NCBI GenBank assembly: GCA_021399445.1
Contig: JAJTUQ010000005.1
Span: forward strand, 3,348,001-3,412,000
DNA length: 64,000 nt
DNA from: Xylogone sp. PMI_703
Taxonomy: Eukaryota > Ascomycota > Leotiomycetes
Direction: 5' to 3'
Shown here: positions 39,258-51,045 of the stretch, one piece after another
Numbering within the stretch: position 1 is the first letter of the stretch
Layout of the letters: each line of letters opens with the position of its first letter
Position numbers and translations under genes: made by a program
Notes under the pieces: generated by a model
What the model saw: only the letters and a program-made list of their open reading frames with translations
Told to the model about the DNA's origin: nothing
Databases searched by the model: none

Positions 39258-40261
39258 TTGGCTGTTCAATATTTTCAGGGTTGGAGAAAAGGTTAATAGA
39301 TTCACAAGAGTCATCTTGGATAATTTTCATATAGTGTATCAGTGAAATATAGATTCCCTTGTTTTATACTTTTAAGTTTTTTTTAGTATATGTCAGAAGT
39401 GAAAAGTCATTCCTATTATGATACTTCATCGCTCGATTTTTAACATCAGGATCAGTATGTTCAAGAATCAATAAATGTGATTGTATCGTATTGTATTATT
39501 CGAGAGTTAAATATTTTGAGGACATTTCGATATAATTTCGTTGTGAAGAGCTTTTTATAATCGAGTTAATATTATTTTTTTATTTTATTTGATCTTACAA
39601 GAATTGAAATGCTACGGTTGACCAATCTCACACTCGCTTCATAGTTAACGACTATCAATTAATAATCAATAATTATTGACTTACCAAACCTTGACATATC
39701 TAACTCTTCTTTATATATTCAAATAGTATATGATAGCAAGATAGTATAATGATATATTCAGACATAGCTAATTCAAAACAAAGAGATAATTAATGGCCAA
39801 AATTTGTTAGCCGGCCCTAAAGGCTCCGCTTACAGGGCTTTAGGCCTACAAGCATGCTAAACGGAGCCAATGACCGTAGGGCATTGGCGATATGATACAA
39901 CCCATACAGTACCATGTAGCTTATAATGATAACTAGGCCTATTTGTAAGCTAATTTGCAATTTATAGTGTATAGTTCAATGCGGAGGCCCTATGAGCACG
40001 CTGTAATCTCCGGTGGTTCGGGGGAGCAATTCCTGACAACACGCCGATATCTGTCTTGGTAAGTGCAAATAGCTAAAGTGCAAGTGTATTTAGCTCAAAT
40101 CTATATTTATCAAAAGCCTACGATAACAGTGAGCTTTAAGAGTTTTGAATTATTACAACCTTTGCCCTTTGAGGCCGCTGTAAGATTATATCATAATCTC
40201 TATAATATATGAATCTCATAACCTAAAATTTCCACTAGACCATTTCATTTCCTAACGCTGT
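39258..40261. other. AT-rich convergent spacer
   Basis: About 1 kb between converging genes. The stretch around 39360-39780 is very AT-rich with T and A runs, and 39810-39900 has GC-richer inverted pieces around ggccctaaagg and agggctttaggcc. This patchiness is typical of decayed repeats, but no element can be named. Confidence 0.5.
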
Positions 40262-41866
40262 TTAATTTTGCTTCCTTATTTTCCCGAGCACATCTTCCAC
40301 GACCCTAGTAGTGAGATCGACTACGCGATCTATAGTAACTTCATCAACGTTGTATGCCGGAGCTATCAAGATGTGATCACCCTTTCTGCCATCTACTGTA
40401 CCACTACCCGGATACAGTGAGATACCATACTCTGCATCTAACCCTCGGTGATAAATTGCCATCCCTAACCCCAACTCCGTATCAAAAGGCTCTTTGGTCT
40501 TCCTATCCTTCACAAATTCTACGCCCCAGAATAGACCTCTGCCTCGGATATCCCCTACGTTAGGGTGGTCTCCAAGGCGCGCTTTCAGAGACCTCCCGAG
40601 TAAGTTACCCATATTAACAACATTTTCCAAAAGACTCTGCTCTTTAATTATTCTTTGGACTTCAACCGCCGCTGAACATGCCACAGGATGGCCTTGGTAA
40701 GTTTGCCCTAATCTGTGTCAGCGGTTGAAAATGAAAGATATAAATGTCACAAATAAAATAACGGTCTGACCATGCATGAATACTCCGGTTCCGTGAGCTA
40801 ATGCGTCAGCCACGCGCCTGTTCATCAATATTCCAGCAATGGGCTGATATCCACCCCCAAGCCCTTTACCAATCGTTTGAATATCTGGAACAATGCCCTC
40901 TTCTTCCCAGGCGTGAAGCTTTCCGCTCCTCCCCATACCGCACATGATTTCGTCCATAATTATCAGGGCCCCATGGCGATCACAGACTTCCTTCATGGCC
41001 TTGAAGTAACCTGGAAGGGCGGGCATGCATGCCAATGCCTATATATGTCAGAAAATGCACCTCTCAAATCGGCAAGCAAGACATCTTACAGATCCAACAA
41101 TAGGTTCTGCAATGAATGCACACACTGACTCTGGTCCCACTCTATGAAATTCGTCGTCCAATTCCTTCGCCAACCGACTAACGTATGCATCGTCACTCTC
41201 GCCGTCTTTCTTCCCTCTATATTGATTACATGGTGAGACAAAGGAAATGTTTTGTATCAACATGCGCTCATAAAGAGCTCTACGGCCAACATGGCCGCTA
41301 ACAGAGAGTGCCCCGAGAGTCGCTCCGTGGTAGGATTCCTTTCGAGCGATGAACCTAAATCGGCCGGTTTGGGGTGGAGAAAGCTCCTGGAAGTACTGAC
41401 GAGCAAGTTTTTAAAGCCGCTTCCATTGCTTCGGACCCTGCACAAAACGTATTAGCTGACAAGATAACTTGGACATATCACCGCGAGCACACTTTCCTGA
41501 ACTAACAATCAATGCTCTCTCCATTCTGCCTCCAGTAGATTCAATTAGAATCCTAGCTAGCTCCTCTCCACTTGAATTACTAAAAAACAACGAATGACAA
41601 TAAGAAACCTGGTCCATTTGAGCCATCAAAGCCTTTTGGATACGTTTGTTGCCATGACCTAAGCACGCGACTGCAGCACCTCCGGTTGCATCTAGAATCC
41701 GCTGGCCAGTTTCAAGAGTTAGATAACTTCCTTGAGCACTGAGGACTTTTCTTGGTAGTGTTCGTATGTGCCGATGGAGAACGTACGTGCGGCGCATAGA
41801 AGGAGGACTTGGAGGCTCTCCAGCACCACCACCGTCATTCTTTGTAGTCATTGGGGTGGTATGCAT
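40262..41866 (-). pseudogene. Class III aminotransferase with one-base frameshift
   Basis: PLP-dependent class III (omega-type) aminotransferase, cytosolic. Preserved blocks: SLFFSNSSGEELARILIESTGGRMERALIV, SEAMEAALK, SYHGATLGALSVSG, the cofactor aspartate in IIMDEIMCGMGRSG, the PLP lysine in TIGKGLGGGYQP, FMHGQTYQGHPVACSAA, and the C-terminal IRGRGLFWGVEFV. Introns read as about 41438-41481, 41039-41089 and 40708-40770. The reading frame breaks at about 41410-41414: a run of five A separates SEAMEAAL from LARQYFQEL, which would be contiguous with four A. Neither frame can be spliced around it, so the copy is a pseudogene unless the base is a sequencing error. Start ATG taken at 41866. It could have supplied an amino acid or acted on the acyl 2-oxo acid; there is no evidence for either. 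Confidence 0.82.
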
Positions 41867-43751
41867 GATAGCTTTACGACTCAGGTCGCTGTAAAAGAAA
41901 GATGGATATAGATTCAATGGATCAGCGTGAATGTACTTTCTCAGCTATTTAAACTGATTGCTCCCATCTTATGGAACCGCCAAATGTGAAAACGCAAACT
42001 TATGTTAACTTTCTTTTCACATATTGACCAAGTACATCTCCATTTAATCAGCTGTATAAACACTAATCCTAACTAGTAAAATCGTCCATACAATGATTGC
42101 TCCGGGCGCTAAGGGCGTTAACAGCGCCGAGTGTCTTGCATTTGGATGCTAGCTTCTTAGAAACTGATTACTTACCTTAGGCCCCCTAGGCCCCAGACCC
42201 AGCTACAGCCTTTCTATGAGACGATTTCTGTATACTGGTAGTGTATCAGTAGGACTCTACCCGTGTATCAAGGTATATCCTTGCTACCCAGGACAATGGT
42301 CTCATCACAATACTACTATTATTTTTTGTCAGTGATAAAGCTATGCATAAAATCTCACACTACTTTTATGAATGACGGGATTTGAACCTCTCGGTGTCAG
42401 AGTTTCCGTCACCGCTACTTATTTGTATACTAGTCAATTTGAGGAAATAGCCTTGTCTTCTACCGCAAAACAAACAATCTAACATATTACGCTAATGAAA
42501 TCTCAACTAGTCCGTTTGATAGTAGTTTAGACTTGTTAGAGCAATAACGCGCAATTGCTAACGGTCTGGCACTGCACATTATTTACCCTATAGGGACTGG
42601 TCTCATGATATATATTGCCCTATAAAAATGCATCATACGATAGACAATAAATTCAACCTAGCTACAGTGAGTTTTAAGAACATTCATCTGATTAATTTGA
42701 CTACCTGATAAGTGATCCAAGTGGCGATAAAACCCCACAGTTGAGGTGTAAATAGTAAGTAGAATCCAATTACCAATGAAATTTACCATCAAGCTGGTTA
42801 GATTATTCATTCCAGTTGATCTACTGGACATGATGAGATGCTGAGCCAACTGAGCCGCAAATTTATTAGTTACTTGATAACTCCATTGTCCAATACAAGG
42901 AGTCTGCCAAAAGCAAACCTCCACCAAGTCCCAAAGTGGCCGACCCGCGTAAGATGTTATTTTCGCTTCCCTGTCCCGAGGTTATCCACCTTTAAAACTG
43001 CACTTCGGCGCCCTTCGCGCCCTAAACGCCATGTCGGCCCTATGCAAGAGTGACTAAAACGAGAAAGATGGCCGTGGCGATGATCCAATTTCGACGCTAG
43101 AATCGCCATACGCGACCACTTCCTGGACTTGAGAAGTGTAACTAGCAGAAAGGTGCCTAAGCTACCCTGAAACTATACTTCCAAATAAGCATGAAGAAAT
43201 GTTGAACTTTTTCCTTTTTTACTTATAAGATTATGGTCGTCGTCTACATCAAAAACTCGTAATATTGACCGTTTCAATTTAGGTATTCCAAGCATCTCTT
43301 ATGCCATACAAAGTAGACACACTATTTCCAGGTTTACGCATGCCAAAATGAGCTAAATCTGTCCAGCTAATCTGGTTCTGGCTAAGTGGAAGCCCTCTTG
43401 TTGACGAGGCTATCATGGATGTTCTCGCTGCAAAGACGAAATGAGTGTAAATAAGGCCTATTTTAGGGCGTTTGAATGTAGTCTCAGCTTCCTAAGACCT
43501 AGGGTGATTCTGCTTATTGCACGCGTTTTCTTAATATTGGGAGTCAATTCCACAATGTAAGATACTTTAAAGGCGCATAACTATTTGGGAGCATCTCCAA
43601 ATGCCAGAATTTCGGCCTAGGTGAGGGGTTTTAAGGAGGTATCTATTCAGGGGTCTTAATTACCGTTTCTACTGACGGTAGAAAGGATTCCATTCGAGAA
43701 TGGCGGTCATAATTTGGTCTGAACCGGAGCGGGGCTGTCCAAATCAGAGCT
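41867..43751. other. Long spacer without genes
   Basis: About 1.9 kb between the class III aminotransferase and TF3. It holds patches such as ttaggccccctaggcccc near 42180 and a tRNA-like piece at 42378-42417, but no coherent reading frame. A leftward 89-codon frame at 42927-42658 shows no recognisable motif and is not called. Confidence 0.5.
42378..42417 (-). other. tRNA-like A-box/B-box pair, possible SINE or tRNA relic
   Basis: On the minus strand TAGCGGTGACGG (42417-42406) fits the pol III A-box consensus at 11 of 12 positions, and GGTTCAAATCC (42388-42378) fits the B-box perfectly. They are only 17 bp apart, shorter than in a normal tRNA, and no full cloverleaf folds by eye. This suggests a relic of a tRNA gene or tRNA-derived repeat. 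Confidence 0.25.
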
Positions 43752-45312
43752 TCATGTTAGCAAAAGCTTCCAATCTTTACTCTGGAGGATATCAAGCCAA
43801 TCAACAGGGCGCCCATCCTGCCCTCTCAGATCTGCGGCACGCATCTGCCAGAGCTCCTGAAGGACATCTATAGCACGCTGGATATTTCCAAACGCGCGAT
43901 GCTGCTGCTGTAATTGGAGTCTCGTCTGGATAACTTGAATATCACTACCTTCAACAGCTTCTCCCCCGGCCATAAATAAAGGAAACAAAACTCCACAGCC
44001 CGGAAGAGATATTGCCGGAATACGGTCAACATGGGTCAGCGTGGCCTTAACCTGAGTTTGGATGCATTGTTCAATATATTCGAGACCGTCCGGGAAGCGC
44101 TTTCTGCATTGACGGTACAAATGGATGAGGGCCGAACACCGATGGCACTCTGCCAATTCTACGAGAAATTCGTGAGAATTTACTGGTGGTGTCCAACTGA
44201 TGAGCTCTTTTTCAAGAGTCAAGAACTGCCGTATAAAGTCAAAATCCGACGATTGTTTGTCTCCATTATCAGTTCCCGTTAGGCAACTTATTTGAGATAT
44301 CAAGGCAAACATCTGCGATGCAATGCCAACATTGGCATCGACAATATGGCATTCATCCCGGATCCAGTATGCACCCTGGATCAGTGGAGGTTGGTCCAGA
44401 GTGACACTTGCAATTACATCGTGATATGCGAAATTACGTAATAACCACTCTCCATCCGAGTTTGTCATGTAACACTCTGGGCCAGTCAACACTCGTCCGC
44501 TAGATTCTACAAGCCTAGCGGATGTAATAATATCTCTGGCTCCTTTCATGTGGCTGTACCACCGTCTAGTGTCGCCTTCATCAACATCCGAGCAACACAG
44601 TATCAAACAAGTTGCCAGTGCTGTGTCCAACTGTGCAGTCGACGAAGTACCGAGGATCAAAGTTAGACGCGAGATTGCGAACGACTGAAGACGGATTGCG
44701 GTGGATTCATATCTCTTGTCGTAACGAGACATGTGGACAGAGGACCAAGCGAGGATTGCGGCGAGTAAAGCCCGAGATTCAATTGCCATGCGAAGGAAGA
44801 CTGCAAGTTGTTTGTCAGAACAGCTCTTTGCTCATCAAGGGATCATACCTGATAGAAAAGAATTATTTTCATCGTTTGTTGTCAAAAGCTTGGATAAGAC
44901 ATTGGTGTAATATTTTAACAAAAAACGCTGGTCAATGCCTCGTGAAGAATCGGCATAGCCACAGACATCAATTGGGTCCGGGGCTCTTAATATGGATGGA
45001 GTCCACGAATCTCCGGGTGTCATACAGTATACAGGTGCGGCCAGGGCCGTGTCCACGATATTCTGAGGCTCTTTGCGGACACATACAAGATTGAGTCGAG
45101 TACAATGCCCGCAGATAGGATAGAGCCCGTCACACTTTTTCCGTCTACAGTACTCATTAATTCAAGCACCAATGGCCAGACATTCACGTGGTACACTACC
45201 TTTGTCGGCAGGTCAGACATCCGGTTCGTTGACGAGTGCCGCCAGGCCTTCGTTTGGTGTGGCTCTTGGTTGGAGACTGAGGAAGTGGCGGAGCTGAATG
45301 CCAGGGTGTCAT
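43752..45312 (-). CDS. Zn2Cys6 transcription factor (TF3)
   Basis: Fungal zinc cluster regulator. Exons 45312-45200, 45144-44849 and 44800-43752 join to 485 residues with all phases fitting. The zinc cluster is interrupted by the first intron: GCLTCRQR in exon 1 and RKKCDGLYPICGHCTRLNLVC in exon 2, together C-x2-C-x6-C-x6-C-x2-C-x6-C, preceded by a basic KRRPGGTRQRT stretch. The remainder (ALLAAILAWSSVHMSR, ALATCLILCCSDVDEGDTRRWYSHMKGA, LLRNFAYHDVIAS) is the fungal-specific transcription factor domain 2 type. An rRNA-like or bZIP region is absent. It lies midway between the NRPS block and FAS alpha, so it may regulate the cluster or only itself. Confidence 0.88.
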
Positions 45313-46800
45313 TGTTCTTTGCTCAATAGACATGGCGCGTAGATAGAAAATTCTAGCGGCTTTCGGTAGCTCTTACTTTCGAGATTTGAAGTTGCGGGGG
45401 AGGTGAATTGATAGCTAGTCCACCTAGCCGTTAGAATTGTTGAGTATGAAACAAGGTTTAAAGTTGAGTAAAGTGGAAGATTTTGCTGTTGACCGCAATT
45501 TCTAAGGCCCTAAGGGCCACGTCAACAAGGGTTATAAAGGATATTTATTATTTATGAATAATCCGACGCTGAGTCTTTTTTAAAAGAAAAAGCACGGTGA
45601 ACATCTTAGTTATATTAAAAGGACCCACCTAACCGAATTCCCTATAAAGTATAACCTTTTAGAAACTTCAGAGAATTTGGGAGACATGTAAGATTTCAAG
45701 AAGTATCTCTTTAGATGAATAGTTAATTATTATTAGCGCTCAGTGGCAATCGGACGATATTAGCGATTATTTCCACCTGATCACCACTGTAGCCCGCGCC
45801 CGGTAGTACGCCTCGGTTTTCTTCGGGGCGCCCAAGATTTGACAGCCCGTATCTCGACGACAAGACGAGCTGGATAAATTCTTTCTGCGTCATGTCCGTA
45901 GAAATTTAAACGGCCTGTCCAGTGGTGCTACTTGCGCCCGCATGCAATTCCTTCCGGTAGAGATATTCGGCTACGAAGTTGACAAGGCCGTATTTTATAG
46001 CTTCCCAGCCGATTTGCACCGCATGTAAAGTGTTGCACGGCTACAAAAATTACTTGCTCGCGTAAGCCTTAAAATCAGCTCTCCAATTGTGTCATTTGCG
46101 TGTTCATGCGACGTCTGGTTGTTGATTTATCTGGTTGTAAAGCTTCAGGTTCACGAAATCTAAAAGTTATCAGCCTCCTAATAGCTCCTCACTCTGAGCT
46201 GCTGATCGTGTCAATCCCTGAAATATAAGGCTTAAAATTCCTCTTTAGGGTGTTTCCATCCTTAAGACTAGTGCTGACGCGCCGACTCTGGTCAACTACT
46301 CCTTCCTCTGTGGACATGCTCCTGCGATACGACACCTTTTATACATGCTATCTACAATTTTAGTTCTGCAACTAAATGTGAGAAAAGAAAATTGATCTCC
46401 GGTAATTCATGATTGCCTCCAACGTATCACAAAGTGAATTTAATCCTTATGGGAAAGTTCACCCACCGGCTCTGACACCTGGTTAGATAAATAGCCTATT
46501 TTTCTGTCATCGGTAGTCTAAGACAGTCCATCGGCACCAAACGTCCGATCTGGTAGGTCCTGGGAGGGATAGATTAGTAGCCTAACACCAATTTCCTTCT
46601 AATAATACGTAGGCCATGCAAGCTAAGACTTATAAATTTGCCTGGCACCGAATTACCGGAGGGTAGATCATGAGGGGCCTTTCAGAGTCTCTTAAGTGTG
46701 ATCGCGTTCTCCCCTCTGGCGATATTGAGAAAGAGAGTCTTTCAGTTTGGTCTTATTTTTTCATCCTTGTAATTTTTATTTTTATTTTGGATACTCAATA
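45313..46800. other. Divergent spacer, TF3 / MBL-fold gene
   Basis: About 1.5 kb containing the upstream regions of both genes. A palindromic ggccctaagggcc stretch lies near 45507-45519. No gene or defined element is seen. Confidence 0.5.
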
Positions 46801-47914
46801 ATGAACTCTCTAACCGAAATTGACGCCTTGGAGGTTCTGGTAATAGTGGACAACGAGGTCGATCCCATCTCTTCGTATCAACATCCCGATTTAATCGCTT
46901 CTGGCTCCTTACAAGATATTGCACTAAGAGCACCAATTGTAGATTTAAATAGAGGCAATGCAGAATTCGAATTACGCCTTGGCAATGTTTGTTGCGGAGC
47001 CCATGGCCTATCGCTGATGATTGTATGAAGCCCGCAATCATAATTTTACTGTCGATTAACCTCTCTAGACCGCCACCGCAGGCGAAAAGCGACATACTGT
47101 ACTATTTGACACTGCTCCTGAGGAGCACATATGGGAGCTTAACGCAAGACGTCTGAAAGCAGACATTGGCTCAATAGAACTTATACAATTATCTCATTGG
47201 CATAGAGACCATTCTGGTGGCATGCTGAAAGCAATCACAATGATCAACGAAGCAAAGACGACAAAATCTGAATTAATAGTTGATCTCCATCCTAGTCGAC
47301 CCGATTACCGGGGATTGTTAACACCAGCTGGCCTGATATCGTTAGAGAGGGATCCGACTTTTGAGGAGATCGAAGCAGCAGGGGCTACTGTGGTTAAGCA
47401 TGACCAACCGCACACAGTACTTGACGACATGTTTCTGGTCTCAGGTGAAATACCGCGCGTTACTTCCTATGAATCAGGTATCAAGCATGGAATGAGATTC
47501 ATTCAGCAGACTGGCAAGTGGGAAAGTGATCAGCTGATATTGGACGAAAGATTCCTTATGTGTAAGGTCAAAGGTAAGAAAGATCCAGAACTTCTCCAGT
47601 GCAACTCTCACTATTTCGAAGATAAAGGTGTCGTCGTATTCACCGGATGTAGCCATGCTGGCGTCGTTAATGTCACAAAGCACGCTTTGGAATTGGATGG
47701 CAACTCTACGTCGCTGTATGCGGTTGTAGGAGGATACCACCTAGTGGGTTTTAACGAAGCCTTCGTAGGAGATACAGTCAAAGACTTAAGATCTCTAAAT
47801 CCAAGGTTGATGATTCCTGGGCACTGTTCTGGATGGCGTGTAAAGAATGAGATTGAAAGGCTCATGCCGGGAAAATTAGCTCCATCTACAGTTGGGACAC
47901 GATTTATTTTGTAG
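46801..47914 (+). CDS. Metallo-beta-lactamase-fold hydrolase
   Basis: MBL-fold metalloprotein of 355 residues in two exons, 46801-47022 and 47069-47914 (46-bp intron). The metal site is explicit: LSHWHRDHSGG (HxHxDH, about residue 116), GCSHAG (about 270) and PGHCSGW (about 325). The overall pattern resembles the subgroup annotated as dihydropterin-phosphate synthase-like MBL hydrolases, found in bacteria, archaea and some fungi, whose fungal substrates are not established. No signal peptide is seen, so it is probably cytosolic. It differs from the MBL thioesterases that release aromatic polyketides. It sits head to head with TF3 and tail to tail with the secreted hydrolase. A part in the cluster is possible but unproven. 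Confidence 0.88.
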
Positions 47915-48310
47915 ATATCCAGGGATATTCATCTAATAATCAGCTACTGGGCATCAGAGATCGGAGTCCGATTGTTAGGCTTTCACCTGGCTTTAGCCTG
48001 GCTTTAGAATTAGGGACTAGATACAAAACTATCCTTAGCTATGCCTGACTTATGCATGTTAGAAAGTGATTATAGGTCGCATGTGACTCTTCGATGACTT
48101 CACACTTATTACAAATTACCTCCATCCGCGTAGATGGATATATTGAACATGTGAAATGAGCTATTTCCTTATCGGCAAGTCTACGTAGTAGTAACGTGGG
48201 TCAATTCAAGGAATCACGTGTGTCTTGGCCCCGAGGCTTCTTGTACAGAGATGTTGAAACCTCAGGCGTTCACTCCTCGCATCCTTTAGCAGCCCTCGAC
48301 ACTCAACTTC
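47915..48310. other. Convergent spacer
   Basis: About 395 bp between converging stop codons. Nothing beyond presumed 3' untranslated sequence is seen. Confidence 0.6.
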
Positions 48311-49646
48311 CTACAGGCCTCGTGAGTCTAGAAATTGGAGCATGACCTCATAGCCGGCAGAAGCATTCATCGACAGCCCTGTGGCATGACCAGTGTTCGG
48401 CTGCAAATAAAAAGAAAAACGATCGGATGCATTTCCATAAATATACTCGGTTTGGTCCTGATATTGGACACCGTTGCAGTCACCGTTGCAGACGTAGTTA
48501 TCGTACTCGCCATTGAAGAACTGCGTGTAGAAAACCCTTAGTCAGCGGTATCTCATTTGGATCAGGCTCTCTTGAACTTACTAGAATCGGACCTGTGTAA
48601 TTGGCTGCCGTTGATGGGATTTGAAGCACGGCCTCCGATGCGTACTGGCCTACAGTCTCGGGCTGCTTTATGCTCTCGGCATAGGCTAGTAACGCCGGAT
48701 CTAGGGTAGCTTTTTGGAAAAAGAGTTTCTGAAGAGTCTCCTCTGAATCCAGAACAAAGTAGCCCGAGCCATAATCGGCAAAGAGGATGGGATTAACCTC
48801 TCTAGGGAACGCGTGGTTATAAGTCAGGACGGTGATTCCGTGCTCCTCTAGTTCGTTATTAAGGAGGAGACCTGTCAGGAGGGCGCCGTCAACAAGTTCA
48901 CCGTACTTTGCAAGCATAAACGTGCCCATATATGATCCATACGCATGGCCCACATGGACGATCTTAGTAGGTATAAAGTCGGAAACGAGGCTCCCATTAA
49001 GTACCCTAGCTGAGCTGATAATCTTCCCTGTGCGAGCCATCTTTGTTAAGCCTGCTAATATTTCAACATCCGTGGAAATCTGGACAACATCGTAAGCATT
49101 TGGCTTATCAGATGCACCGGTTCCAAGTCGATCGTAAGTTAGGATAGGGTACCCTTTAGCAATAGCGGCATCAACATAGGAGTACTCTGATGGGTTGATC
49201 TCTACGTCGAAGTATCTATACAGAGTATCAGCTTACTGTCGCTAATTATATTTATATATAGATTCTATTACTCACCGCTTATCAAAGCCTTGGCCTGCCG
49301 TTGCAATCTGTAGAATACTTGATTTACTAGTTTTTTGCGATGGAACACAAAGCTGTGCATTAATGCTAAATGTTTCGTCGATGTGCTTAGTGCCATTGGC
49401 CTGTGCAGTCCAGTTGAAATTCCACGCGGTGGTCTTTACTGTCCAATCAATGGCGTCAATGTTACTGTCTACCTGAGGCTGGTTGTAGTGCGTGTTTGTG
49501 GTCACCACGTGAACGGGTATCTGGAGCTGGACGCAGTGTCTTGCTGGCGTAGCTGATACAGCCGAATCGGATGCAGTTGGAGTGCTCCCTACGGTGGAGG
49601 TCAGGGCCAGAAACCCAAAAGAGACAAGAGAGAGGACGTTCCTCAT
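48311..49646 (-). CDS. Secreted alpha/beta hydrolase-fold protein, nucleophile Ser replaced by Ala
   Basis: Exons 49646-49276, 49215-48582 and 48520-48311 give 404 residues. An N-terminal signal peptide is clear (MRNVLSLVSFGFLALTSTVGS), followed by several Asn-x-Ser/Thr sites, so the protein is probably secreted. The fold shows GYPILTYDRLGTGASDKP (oxyanion and strand region), the nucleophile elbow, GPILFFNGEYDNYVCNGDCN, and a late catalytic-type His in NTGHATGL. The elbow reads VGHAYGSYMG: the expected serine of GHSYG is alanine, codon GCG at about 48950. The ATG at 49646 is preferred over an upstream GTG. Fungal relatives are uncharacterised esterase or lipase-like proteins. As read, it may be a non-catalytic homologue. 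Confidence 0.86.
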
Positions 49647-50480
49647 TGTGTATTGTGCAGCCACGAGTCTATGAGAAGCAGCGCGAATGTCGATGCTTCC
49701 TCTGTATCAAGCGTGAAGGCCAACGGTAGACCTCCCCTCTTATACTTGACTCAACAGCGAAAATCCATCCTCTTCTCATGACGAATCTCACCATTGTCGG
49801 ATTGACAAATACAGAGATTTGGGTGTAGAAGTTTGGGCGTATATGCAACAGCGTATCCGTTTGGCGTATTTTGCTTACGTGGTGAGTGTTCAGCGTCTAT
49901 GTGTATACTCCTTAAGCCTGCCTGGTTACGAATACGCAAGTTCATCAGTAGAGAAACACGAGATGTAAAGCTTAAAAGAGACCATTTCTAAGTCTTATTA
50001 AATATAAAATAAAAACTTCGATAATAATAATTAAAAGAAAAAGAATTTATAACATTATAAATTTTAATAAATTAAATTTTAATTAAATTGTTTAAAACGG
50101 TTTATAGTCTTAAATTTCAAGATTGGGTTGTAAATTTATAATTTAGTCTAGTTTAATTTTTGGTTCATTACACAGCCTAGTGGAGCGGCCGAGTGTTGAA
50201 GAGATGGCGTTGACAGCCAGTTTGGTTTTTCCAAGCTGGCCTTCTAGGAGTGCACTGTCCGCCCTGTCCGCGCTTGTGCTAGTTCCACAGGATATGCCGA
50301 TGGACTAATAAAGTATTCTGCGTAGGAGACAATGTGTCTTCATTTCACTTTTAATACTATAGAGCAATAGGGTGCAGAATCGAATTCCCTACATGGTCAA
50401 TCCTGAATGCATTTTCGTCATGGTCATCTTTTGTAATTTCGCAACATTGAGCCGTTGTATTGTCAATAATGGGAAGCTTC
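49647..50480. other. Spacer with very AT-rich block
   Basis: Upstream region of the secreted hydrolase. Positions about 49975-50165 are extremely AT-rich, with long stretches of A, T and taa. This looks like a decayed (possibly RIP-mutated) repeat. No gene is seen. Confidence 0.5.
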
Positions 50481-50489
50481 TGGAAGCAA

Positions 50490-51045
50490 TAGTGATGATG
50501 ATGATGATGTTCTATTCCGCCCGGCCAAGCCTAAAAGGGCAGTCATACAACGTCCTATTTTCGGTGGCTGAATCGAGGCCTATCTGTACGGGTTGTAGGG
50601 TGTATTATCGGAGTTACAGTGTTGATTGTAGTGCTGATTGTATGTTGTTTTTTCCGGCTATTGGTTCGTAGTCCAGGCGTTTCGTAGCTATCGTGTATTC
50701 GATCATTGCATTCACCATTGTCATATCGGGGCTCCAATTCTTCTCGCCTTCCGCCTTCCCACCTAAGTGATATGTCGCATTCCCACCTTTCTCTCCTGCC
50801 TTTTGCATCATTGGTCGCCTCTGTGATTCCCACTGCACACACCTATACAAGAAGTGTTCTATTGTTTCCTTCGATTGCCCGCATGCACACATCTCTGTAT
50901 CTGTTGCCTTGATTTTGAATAGGTGACTGTTCAGCCTGTTCTTCCCTGTACGTAACTGTGCCAGGATCCTTGCTTCCCTCTTGTTGAGCTTGTCGTACAG
51001 TGTTCTGGTGTGCTTTCCCGGTAATGCCTTGTCTACCTCGTAATT
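50490..51045 (-). mobile_element. 5'-truncated LINE retrotransposon fragment
   Basis: The minus strand encodes the end of a non-LTR retrotransposon polyprotein: KHTRTLYDKLNKREARILAQLRTG, LNSHLFKIKATDTEMCACG and ETIEHFLYRCVQWESQR. The CxCG..E..HFL..C cysteine/histidine motif is typical of the C-terminal region after reverse transcriptase in fungal LINEs. The protein ends at 50614, and the 3' tail ends in a short ATC repeat (plus-strand gatgatgatgatgat at about 50495-50510). The frame is lost just left of VDKALPGK (about 51040), fitting a 5'-truncated insertion. There is no reverse transcriptase or endonuclease part, so it cannot move by itself. Confidence 0.8.

Noticed and set aside
41257..41445. 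62-codon leftward frame inside the class III aminotransferase
   Set aside because: It is the out-of-frame reading produced by the five-A frameshift, not a separate gene.
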